Shown here: piece after piece, positions 43,734-55,700 of the stretch
Position numbering within the stretch: position 1 is the stretch's first letter
Layout: each line of letters opens with the position of its first letter
Assembly (NCBI RefSeq): GCF_040954835.1
Contig: NC_090698.1
Span: forward strand, 2,044,501 to 2,108,500
DNA length: 64,000 bases
Direction of reading: 5' to 3'
From: Lepisosteus oculatus
Taxonomy: Eukaryota > Chordata > Actinopteri > Semionotiformes > Lepisosteidae
Notes under the pieces: generated by a model
What the model saw: the letters and a program-made list of their open reading frames with translations, nothing else
Told to the model about the DNA's origin: nothing
Databases searched by the model: none
Position numbers and translations under genes: made by a program

Positions 43734-46700
43734 GTAACTCCGGGCTCAGGGAGGACGGGCGGGTTCCCCTGAACTTCGCGTCAAGATATGAGGCTCGAAG
43801 TCAGTTTTGTCCGCAGCATACCTGCCCTCTTTGTTTCAGAAAGTAAAAGCAGTTACTTATGCCGTGTGGGTGTAGTGTTGTGGGTTTTGATGTCGCAGTC
43901 GGTTGGCGTGTTCGTGACGGTTTTGGCCAGCAGTCCAGAGAGCAGAGAGTCTCGGGCAGTTGCAGCGAGGTGCAGTCTTTCGGCCGGGCGGTTGTAATCT
44001 GGGTGCGGACTGGAGATTTTCAGTTTGCACGCCAACTGAAGGACTGGCACAGATGCGAGGTGTCGGTATACCTGTTGTGCATAGCGGCTCGGGAATCTTC
44101 CGCCATTGTTTGTCTTCCTGCTAGCCAGGACTAGTTCACGTAGAAGGATATTTTCCTGTATGTAAATACCGCACCAGGTATGCGCGGTGTAGGACTGGAG
44201 AGACACAGCACACGGGGTTCTCTGTAGAACATGACTGAGAAGGTTGGCCAACGGCAAGTCCATAGACAGGAAAGCCCGGACTGCGCTGTCCTGTTGTGCA
44301 CTACGCCCCCACCACGTTTACAGTGGAGAAAAGAGTGCAAAAAGAGCATCAATATCGAAACGTTTCCCAGCATTTCTGCGCGCACTGTGTACTGACTGAC
44401 CAGGCCGATTGGGCCTCTCACAGGGGTGTTTAAATTCTTATTCTCTGACTTGTTTCGTGTCGGGCTTGCACAATATCTTTTCTTCTTCTTCTTCTAAAAC
44501 CAACAGTAAAACTGGTTTGTCAACAGAGGGCAAGAGGGGGATCGGGTTTCGTGTTTTGAAGGTGGATGTGGGAGAAGGGAGGAGGAGGTGTGTCTTAAGC
44601 CGAGGTGTTGCAGAGAAAGACAATGTCAACATTTCAATACGCTCTTTTTCCTTCTTCAACAAACATCCAAACGAGACTTGAGCAAACGGTGCCTGTGGGG
44701 GGAAGAAAATCTTGATTTACCTTGAGGTAAACATCAAAACATGCTAAGTATAATTTCTCCTCCTACAAACAATGATCAAATCAACCCCAACTTGTTCCCT
44801 GGAATACATCTGATTTTGTGATTTAAGCACCAGCATGTATCGACGTGGAACATGATCCTTAGTTTCCTGTTACTGAGTTCTTTGTCCTTACTTTAGAAAT
44901 GTAAAACATCATAGGAGAAAAGTTCTTGTGTCACAAAAGAAACAAGAATCTCTTTCAAACAGCCTACGAGGATATTTCAATCTAAAATATTTAATTGTAA
45001 AACCTCGTTATCATTGTAAGGAAAGATGGAACAAGTGCTGACTGTATCATGTTGGAAACGTCTAATCTGAGTTTAGATGCTTCTAGTCTTCCAGCTTCTA
45101 AAAAAACTGTTGCTCACTGTCTCGCTGTGTTCCACCCTGTCATCTGATAAGAACGTGTCTCAGTGGCCGAGACGCGCTGTTTGAAATTCTGATGCTTGGA
45201 CGTGTTCCACACAGATGTGTGAAAGGGATTCGTGTTCGTGCTCAAAAGCCATGGAGGCGCACGACTAAACGTGCTGAATGTCTCCACAAGCTGCGGTTAT
45301 TTCCCCATGGCCTTCCAGAGCAAAGTTGGCACCGGCCAATCTGCCCAAAGCCAGCTCTTCTGCTCCTTGAATCGGTGCCACTATCTGAAACCTTTTCAGT
45401 TTTTCTATATTTCTTGCAGTGAGAAACAGTCTTGACAATTGTAGGAGTAGCAGTCAAGTTTCAGGGAAAACGGGGGTCAGTTGGAATAGAAGTGAGCAAG
45501 TTTGCTATAAATTAAAAGCTGAGAGGCTGTTGGCTGAGGTTTTTGTGTTTTAAAATAGAGGAAGTTTGGTTAGCTCTTAGGACGTCAGGGCTTTGGCAGT
45601 GAAGGGTTTAGACAGATGAGGGTGTGACAGCACTGTCTGTAGACATTGGTAAGAAAAACTGTGTTGGATTTCCGATAGATCTGTTCAGGACTCGCTGGTC
45701 CTTTGCTTGAACCCTGCCTCAGTTTGGTGCCCGGGGTGGGAATTTCAGGTTTCTCCATGATGGTCTGCCTCTGATCCTGGGGCAGGGCTCACGCTGGCAT
45801 TCGGTTGCACACACAGGGGTCCCAGGGCCCCTCGGGGGAAACGGGGGGTAATCCTCAGGAAAAAATGGGCAGTTTATCCTCATCTGAGGTGAAGAAAACG
45901 GGGACATTTGGAAACTACTGGTAAGTGTATTTTAAACTTGAGTACAGGAAGGCATGACTTTACACGAAGGGTTGTAGGTGTCTGGGACAAGCTGCCCTGC
46001 CATGTGGTTACAGCCGATGATACCCTTGCTTCTTTCAATAAGGACTGGATGGGATTCTGGGATTATTTAGCTACTAAAACCCAAAAGAGGTAGATAGACC
46101 AACTGGCCTCCTCCCATTTGCAAATATATCCACAGTAGGTTTAAGCTAACTGACCAGCCTCATTGTTTCGAAGCAGGATCTGGCTGCACTGTGGCAGCAG
46201 TACCAGTCGTTGTGGGTGACCCCGTTATATCCCCAAGAAACTGTATTCGAACCGAACCTTTCCTGGAGCTGTCGTGTATGAATTAAGGGAGACATCTTAT
46301 ATCCATCAAAAAATATTTGTAAAATGCAAGATTCTGACAAAGCCCTGTTGAGATCGGGCATCGGCAGAGATGCCACTTTGGGTGTGGAGCAGTTAGCAGC
46401 CCTGAAGCATTGGCAGAATGCAGAAAGACAGCCCAGCCCCATCCCTCAGCTAAGCCATCTCTCCCTGGGGGAGGGTGAAAGGACAGACCAGTTTGCACAG
46501 TAGCAGCACTGCCTCTCTGGAGTGGATTAGACATTACAGAGTTATACTCCTGGATATGAGACTGACCAGCGTTTTGCTCCTTAATTCAGTTTAATTTGTT
46601 TTCCCCCTCTGTGGTGGGTGGCTGTCTGGCTTGGATAATTATGCGTGGTTAAAATCCCCTTTATGTTGGCGTAACAAGAAAACATTAGTGCGCTCTAGAA

Positions 46701-49700
46701 TGTAAAATTGTTTTATAATGCATAAACACAGGGAACATGTTTTATGCTACCTTTGGTGGTTTGTCATCTGTCTGTTTTCTGGGATTGTGTGTAAACTGTT
46801 TGTTTAATGAATTTGATTATCTGTAATGTGTACTATAGACTTAATGATGTCTAGTGTGTTTGTCTCTTTGGGTTATAAATGGTGCCCCCACATTTAGGAG
46901 AACCAAGACTTCTCGGGAGAGGGTGGGGGTAGTGGCAAGTTTCGCAAGGGGGAGAATTCGCTTAGCTTTTAAAACCACAATGCAGAACAAGAACTCGGGA
47001 TGAGCAGGCTTGGAAAGTGCCACAGTCAGCTTACAGTGGGGCACACCAGGAGCAGCAGGCAGCCTCGATTCAGGATGATGGAATTAAAACTATCTTGCAG
47101 CTAGCAGCTGTAAATAAAGCACGAAGTAATGTACAGTTTTCGAGTGTTATTCCAAACCTTGTAAAGAATGAGAGTAAGATTTACATTGTGCACTTAAAAG
47201 CCATGATCCTTAACCCTAGACTCTCAGGGCCATCAGCCAGGATGCGCGACTTGTTCCTGTGTAGTTTTGCCATTAATTACTTTTAATTAGGTTAACGGGT
47301 ACCTCTAGCTTGTAGGTGATTATTTTCCAGACACGATGTCATCTCTGGGATACAATGTATCTCTCTCTCTCTCATTGAAGTGTTTTTCACAGACGTCAGC
47401 AGCAAGGGCTTGTCTCATTCTGAAAGGCTGTCTCCCCTGCTGGCTGATACTGCTGAGGATTAAGTGGATATGAAGGTCTCAGGCCAGCAGTATGTATCAT
47501 CAGTCTCCAGCAGGAGACTCCAGCCCCTGCTCCTGCAGAGCCCAAGTCCAATTAGTTTATAGGTCACCTGTTCTTAAAGGTTGACAACAGCTGTAAGCTT
47601 TTGATCAATCAAGTAAGTAACCTTTCCCATTAAGAGAACTCCGGTCCTAGGGGGCTGAAGAGTACTTTGATTTAAGACGTACAGTAAATGCTCTTTAATT
47701 GACTTAATGTATTAAGTAATTTATCTTTTAATTAAAAAAACACCCTGTTTAATAGATCACAGTGGAAGTGTTTCATATCTTTAGAAACTGGTGACCTGAA
47801 AAACCATCCAGACTGGGGCTTCGCAGATTCCTAAAGATTTGAGATTCCTCGCCTTCAGGGACTGGAAATAAACTGCCAAACAGGCATGATGGGACGTGTT
47901 ATAATAAAAATGAGCTTTATTTTATATAGCGCCTTTACAAGTGGCTTCTCAAAGTGCTTTACAAAAAATGCACCCAAGTAGAGGAGACAGCAGAATTGCA
48001 CAACCACAATAAGCGTTTGGAATATGAAGGGGCAGACACTGAACTTGTTAAAGAAAAATGCTCTTCAAAAGAAGAAAGTTTTGAGTCTGGATGTGAAAGA
48101 GCTCAGGGAAGTGTGGAAACTGTGTGTAAGTGTCTTTAAATGCCGAAAGCAAATGGCGTCTTGTCCGTTTGGTAGCGTGTCGATCCCAGGATCTCATCCA
48201 GTCCTTTCATGCAAGAAGCTCTCATGTTGTCAGCTTCCACTGCCGTCTGTGGAAGCTTGTTCCACTCTCCCACCACCCTTCGGGTAAAGAAGCACCTGGC
48301 TAGATCAGAGATGGGTGGGCTGTTCCTTGGGTAACTTGTGGGGTCTTGCTCAGCATCGTCGTGTCCCTCTCGATTCTGTGCGAGAGCCCTGCTGGTTACG
48401 GGGCGAGACTTGACGACGCTGGCGTCTCTCTGCCCTCTCTCAGCTAACTGCCTCTCCCCGGCCGTGATGGGCCCCTGCCGCGCCGCCTTCCCACGCTTCT
48501 ACTACTCGGCAGCCAACCAGACCTGCCTGCCATTCACCTACGGCGGCTGCGAGGGCAACGCCAACAACTACGAGACCGTGGAGCAGTGCGAGGCAGCCTG
48601 CAGCGGGGTCAAAGGTGAGTCGGCCGGCCCCGTCAGACACCTGTGGCGACCCCCGGCAGCGGGACCCCAGTGCTTGCACCCCTTTGCTTTAAACGCCGAC
48701 GTCGTGAGCTCCTGCGCGATTCCAGTCGCACAGCGGCTGTGACCCCCTGCTCTGTTTTAAACTGCGAGTACAGGTTTGTCACATTCTGGTCCGGGAGGTT
48801 TTCCACTCCTTCTACATTTCTAAACAGCCAAAATGGTCTCGTTATCGGCTCAACTGAAGCACTTGAGCAGGCGTTCGTATGCTGGTGCTTAGAGAAAACA
48901 CCAGCTGTCCAGGACTGGAGATCAGCTTGCCCGACCTAGAGCGGCGCTGTGTGGTTGTACTTTATATTGTTTGTGGCTTAAGGTTATAGCATCTGTGCTT
49001 CAGCAGTATTCTTGCAAGTGTGAGGTGAGCACGGGTGCAGTGCGGGGCATCAGGCACTAGGGGGCTCTTTCAGCGTCTCGGGTTGCAGACGGATAATTTG
49101 CTTATGAGATCAGTCGTGTTAAAATGACTGCAGATAAGACGCTGAAGCACAGAACAAGCATGCTCATGTCTTGTGTGTCCTGCTCAGATGGGGGAAGGGA
49201 GAAACCTATCCCATTAATGTTTAACTGGCCCACTCATCTATTCTTCCTGGCTTCAGCTGTTGAGAAGTTAAACATACAGAAAACCTGCTGCAGCAAATGT
49301 TCAAGCTCATAATGCAGCTGAGTTATGTGTATCATTTATTATAGCATTAATAATCCAATTATAAATCCACAGATTGAAACCAATAATAAAGAATTAATTG
49401 CCGCATATTAAGGGTCAGTGAAGACGCATTAGCTCAATTTTTTTCAGGAGGGAGGGGAATTAACAGCAGTGACACGCAAACAGGAAACAAAGAACCCTAC
49501 ACCCCAGCTTCAGCCCTTACCTCACTAGGATTTGTTTTAAAGTGATTTACAAATAATTACCTAATTTATTGAGTGGGTTGTCAGATTCAGTGCAAGCATT
49601 TGTCCTTATTCCTGGTCTTCTGCAGTTCACGATGGGAGAGTTGTGTAACACATATTATATGGTTTCCTTTTGATCCATTTGGCAAACAGAGGTAGAAAAG

Positions 49701-52700
49701 TGTATGGAGATGTCGCTTGTTCTGGTGTGTCCGAGAGGTGAGTGCCAGGAGCCGTAACCGAAACATGCTGTAACGCTGGGACACTCCGAAGACGGAGAAT
49801 ATAAGTTTCTGTGTTGATGGGCTGTTGATGTGTGTTGGAATTGAAGGGGAGGGTTGGGCAGTGTTACTGATGAGAACTCCAGGGCCTGAAAGGGGAGTTG
49901 TTTTTGAACAGTGGTACAGATTCTTTAAGTTTTTTTGTGGCAAATATTTTCTCTGAAAGCAGGTCCAGATTATGTAATCTTGGTATCTGCCTTGAACAAA
50001 ATTGGAACAGCAAACTGAGGTCAATGCATCGTTCTTTCTAGGGCTGGAAGATCAGTGGAATGTCTTCCATGTCTGCAGGAAATCGGTTCACATCACCCTG
50101 TTCATGTAAAATGCACATTTGTGGCGCAGAGTTAACGGAATGGTTTGCTGAGTGAGTGTTTTAATCTTATGGTTTTCAGCCCAATGGCTTGGAAACTTGG
50201 AAAGCTGTCAGTGCAGATGGAGCTGTGAGTGCCTGTTCCCACTTCAAAAGTAACCTGAAGGAAACCGTTGGACACGCATATGGTTCCTATCGAGCTGACT
50301 TTGCAACACAGAAAGCCTGCCTGCCTGGGTTTCTAATTCACCCTGCATGTCTGGGCGTGTAGAGAAAGGTTATGACAAGTTGCCCAGGAAGTGTAACCAA
50401 TCAGAACTGGAATGGATTGTGCCGATAGATGCAGCAAAGATCCAGAACTCAGAAAGTCTGCCTTTCTGGCGCAGAAAGCGTGAAACTGATCTCACCCAAG
50501 TGGCCTAATGTATCAGAACTGATTAAAAACGGGTAGCGAATGCAGGAGTGAAGGCTGAGGCTGATCTTGGTAGTACAGCTGATGTAATGAAATAAGTTTA
50601 CAGTAGAGAGAATTTCCTGGGAGACGGGTGGCTTTGTTGCTCCTTTGTTCCTGTACCATTGAAAGCTCCTGTAACTGTGAGGATTCTGGTTTTGGGTGTG
50701 GGGGGTTTAAGTTAGGTGTAGAGGAATTATTTTTAAGTTGCCTCTCTGTTACTCTGTTTCAGGTTAAGGTTCCAAAATATACCCCAGCCAACGGTATCGA
50801 CCCAGTTTTTCTCAGATGCTGGAGCCGCCCTGTAATCTTAGCAGTTCTTAAATAAAAAGGCTTCTGTTTCTGACAGCAAACTGGCTCGGTGCTTCATTCT
50901 TTACTTAAAGCCTTTTTGCTTCAGTGTGTAGTTGTTAAAGGATGGGTTTTCAAACTGGTGACCTTGAACACTAGCAGTGTAGCTGTAAAATGGCAACTTG
51001 TATGCAGCTTCTTACAGTTCAGCTTAAAAAGAGCTGTACATAAACTGCACAGAGCTTAATTACAAACTCGGTAGAAAGGAGTGAGTGACTCTGGCTTCTA
51101 ATTTCATTTAATTTTAAACAACAGGCCTTGAGCCCTTTTCAGCTTGTCTACTGTGGCCCAAGGGCTGTTTATTGTCTTGGTTCATGAAATAGTTCAAACA
51201 GAAACAAGCAGTGGGCAGAGAGAGTTTTTCAAAGATACAAAATAAGGGAGCCCCTCTGTTCTTCCACGCAGTGATGTCTGAAAACCAGTGAAAACAATCG
51301 GCAGTTTTCTGTGCGGCTTGTCCTGTCTCCTGCCGGGCTCTGGTGTCGAAAGGCCATTCTGTCCTGGTGTGTTATGCATCACCATGGTGGGGGACAGGGG
51401 AACAGCTGAGTGGAGCTGGGGGTGACGCGGAAATCCCTCTTGAGGTCCCCATCCTCAATGGATTGCAGGGAAGAAAGGACTGGAGTCGGTTATCGGTACA
51501 TTGGCCCCCCCTGGGAATCTACACAGCTGGGGATTGGTCTTTCACTAGGGCAGTAGTCCTCGGTCGTTTACCTCCAGACGCGACGCCGTGATGTAATCCT
51601 TTCAGGGAGTGTACAGAGGACTCTGGGAGAGCTGACAAACCTGTCTGGCCGCCTCAGCCGATGCATCAGGAGTTTTTTTCCACATGTCGGTGACTCACCT
51701 GGCCCACAGACCCAGCCCAGCCCCTGTGCAACCAGACAAACACGCTGAACTGGATGGGCAGGAGTGCCTGGGGCACCACTTGCTTAGGATGGGACCTGAA
51801 GTTCAACACTTACACAGCCAGCTCCTGTCCCCACCAGCCTGGTGTCACCTGAGCATCTGTGTGGATTTCACCCCGGTATATCGATGGGGTGCTTTGTTAA
51901 AAATATTCTTGAATGTCATTAAGACTGTGAAATGTAACTGTTACTTATACATAAGTGGAATCTTTCCACCATCATCTGAAAATCTGAATTTGATGTTTTG
52001 TTTCTGTATATTTCTTTTTCTTGAGCTTAGCTTTGTTGACACTTTAAATATGAGCAGGTTTACCCAGGCATAGCAGTGGGAGGATTACAAAGCAGATTAG
52101 AGAGATTAATGCTAAATAAAGGATTGTCTGGCCTATCTTGACCACCTGGTTTTCAGGAACAGTCCCAGAATCCAATCAGGGCTCATGTGCACCCCATAAG
52201 TCAGCGCCCCCTAGCATGATTCTGCATATCTTTCTAGGACCGATGTTCTAGGCTCCATTCCTCAGGGGGTCCAGAATCAGTGCATTTTCTATGTCTTTTG
52301 TCATCAGAAGCTTAAGGCTGAATATTAGAGGTGAACTGATTTGCTTTAACCCTGAAAAGGATGGGTTTCAGCAACTGTGTTTTGTATAATAGAAAAGCGT
52401 GGAATAAATTTAATGTAGAAATTTTGGGTAGCCCACTAAAATGGTTTCTGATTTTTCCACGTGCTCGAAATGATTTTGATTTGTAATTATTCTTTTGAAC
52501 TCGAGTAACATTTTGTGGCCAAGCTGGTATCCGTAGTTACCCGATAACATTTTGACGCTGCAGAGATCGTAAATGATGGCATTTCAAGATTCTATAACGC
52601 TTTTATAGAAACGTAGCATGTGGGCGCTGGTGCTGCTGGTTGTGTGCGCCCGTCAGGTCACGCGTGTCCCAGGTGTGAGCTCTGGAGTGGATGAGCTCCG

Positions 52701-55700
52701 TGTCACCTGTGGCGTTGCAGGGAAGGCGTTATCTGATTGCTTTAACACGCACATACCTGAAGAGCTTGAGAGAGTGGAAACTGGAGGAGGCTCTTGTGTG
52801 TCTTGTCTCCATGCCAGTTGGTGTAACCCGAAGAGCAAATCTGTGAGCGCTGGCTCTGAAAAGGAGTGTAGTTATTGTTGAAGGTGTCACTGTATTTTCC
52901 GTTGCTGCTCAGACACACGATGAGCACAGCTCGCCCTGCCCCTGCTGACGTTCGAACCTGGTGGTTTGCGGGCTCTGAGCATGAGTGGCCCCACGCCCTA
53001 AGGTAAGACCACTGCATCAGAAGACTGGGTCCCCTGTTTTGGCAGAGTGTCTCGCTGCCCAGCTTTCAGGGGGTGCTGTCACTTCTGTGACTTCCGTCCC
53101 ACGCGCAGTCACAGGGGCACGGAGGGGGCGCGTCGTCTCTCACTGTGCCCGTTCCTCTCCCCAGCTCCTGCCCCCGCTGACGACAAGCCCTCGTTTTCCA
53201 GGAGAATGGCTCCCGTGCAGCAGAATGGTAAGTGCCCAAGTGGCTTGGGGATGGGGGTGGGGGTGAGGAGAGCCCAGCAGGCAGTCTGGTCTTGGGCAAG
53301 AGGCTGCAGTGGTGTGCCAGGGCTTCAGGCCTGTGGGGCTGTGGGACTGTGTGCAGCCCGGTCCCAGAGCCCCGCTCGCTCTGGGGTCAGTCCTTCACTC
53401 CCAGTGGGATGAGCAGGGCGATTTTGTTTTTGCCCAAGAGAGCTCTGCCGTCCTTGGGGTCAAATCGTGTTCACGTCGGCATGCGGGTTAAGATTCCAGG
53501 CTTGGGGTGCTTGGGGTCGTGGTGGCAAACCCCATCATCCCTCGACAGTCCTGACCAGTTCCGGGTCTGCGCTGCGCGTCTAGCTGGGAGTGACGCCGTT
53601 TCTTCCCTGTCTTCCCAGCCGACCTGCCCGAGGGAGATGGCAAGACGATGCCCGGTGACGAGTATGCAGGTAAGTTCCTTCCCCAGCGTGCGCTCCGGGT
53701 GGTGTGGCAGGGTGTTCTCCTGCCGGGGGTCGGGGGCTGCAGTCTCGTACCATCGGCTGGGCGCGGCCCCCTGGCACACCTGGGCAGCAGGTGCTGGGGC
53801 GGAGCAGGGAGGAGTGGAGTGAGATAGAGTGGTATGGGGTCAAGCTGAGTGGGTAGGGTGGAGTGCAGTGGGGTGGAGTGAGATGAACTTGAGTGGGGTG
53901 GGATGAACTTGAGTGGGTAGGGTGGGGTGGAGAGAGATAGGAGTGGGGTGAAATGAACTTGAGTGGGTAGGGTGGGATGAACTTGAGTGGGTGGGGTGGG
54001 GTGGAGAGAGATAGGAGTGGGGTGGGATGAACTTGAGTGGGTGGGGTGGGGTGGAGAGAGATAGGAGTGGGGTGGGATGAACTTGAGTGGGTAGGGTGGG
54101 GTGGAGAGAGATAGGAGTGGGGTGGGATGAACTTGAGTGGGTGGGGTGGGGTGGAGAGAGAGGAGTGGGGTGGGATGAACTTGAGTGGGTGGGGTGGGGT
54201 GGAGAGAGAGAGAGGAGTGGGGTGGGATGAACTTGAGTGGGTGGGGTGGGGTGGAGAGAGAGAGGAGTGGGGTGGGATGAACTTGAGTGGGTGGGGTGGA
54301 GAGAGATAGGAGTGGGGTGGGATGAACTTGAGTGGGTGGGGTGGGGTGGAGAGAGATAGGAGTGGGGTGGGATGAACTTGAGTGGGTGGGGGTGGGGTGG
54401 AGAGAGATAGGAGTGGGGTGGGATGAACTTGAGTGGGTGGGGTGGAGAGAGAGGAGTGGGGTGGAATGAACTTGAGTGGGTGGGGTGGAATGAACTTGAG
54501 TGGGTGGGGTGGGGTGGAGAGAGATAGGAGTGGGGTGGGATGAACTTGAGTGGGTGGGGTGGGGTGGAGAGAGAGGAGTGGGGTGGAATGAACTTGAGTG
54601 GGTGGGGTGGGGTGGAGAGAGATAGGAGTGGGGTGGGATGAACTTGAGTGGGTGGGGTGGGGTGGAGAGAGAGGAGTGGGGTGGGATGAACTTGAGTGGG
54701 TGGGGTGGAGAGAGATAGGAGTGGGGTGGGATGAACTTGAGTGGGTGGGGTGGGGTGGAGAGAGATAGGAGTGGGGTGGGATGAACTTGAGTGGGTAGGG
54801 TGGAGAGAGATAGGAGTGGGGTGGGATGAACTTGAGTGGGTGGGGTGGGGTGGAGAGAGATAGGAGTGGGGTGGGATGAACTTGAGTGGGTGGGGTGGGG
54901 TGGAGAGAGATAGGAGTGGGGTGGGATGAACTTGAGTGGGTGGGGTGGGGTGGAGAGAGATAGGAGTGGGGTGGGATGAACTTGAGTGGGTGGGGTGGGG
55001 TGGAGAGAGATAGGAGTGGGGTGGGATGAACTTGAGTGGGTGGGGTGGGGTGGAGAGAGATAGGAGTGGGGTGGGATGAACTTGAGTGGGTGGGGTGGAG
55101 AGAGAGAGGAGTGGGGTGGGATGAACTTGAGTGGGTGGGGTGGGGTGGAGAGAGAGAGGAGTGGGGTGGGATGAACTTGAGTGGGTGGGGTGGAGAGAGA
55201 TAGGAGTGGGGTGGGATGAACTTGAGTGGGTGGGGTGGGGTGGAGAGAGATAGGAGTGGGGTGGGATGAACTTGAGTGGGTGGGGGTGGGGTGGAGAGAG
55301 ATAGGAGTGGGGTGGGATGAACTTGAGTGGGTGGGGTGGAGAGAGAGGAGTGGGGTGGAATGAACTTGAGTGGGTGGGGTGGAATGAACTTGAGTGGGTG
55401 GGGTGGGGTGGAGAGAGATAGGAGTGGGGTGGGATGAACTTGAGTGGGTGGGGTGGGGTGGAGAGAGAGGAGTGGGGTGGAATGAACTTGAGTGGGTGGG
55501 GTGGGGTGGAGAGAGATAGGAGTGGGGTGGGATGAACTTGAGTGGGTGGGGTGGGGTGGAGAGAGAGGAGTGGGGTGGGATGAACTTGAGTGGGTGGGGT
55601 GGAGAGAGATAGGAGTGGGGTGGGATGAACTTGAGTGGGTGGGGTGGGGTGGAGAGAGATAGGAGTGGGGTGGGATGAACTTGAGTGGGTAGGGTGGAGA

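Noticed and set aside
52618..52881. 87-codon frame with a hydrophobic N-terminus in spint2 intron 2
   Set aside because: No family resemblance; it lies within an intron on the same strand, with no splice sites joining it to the spint2 frame.
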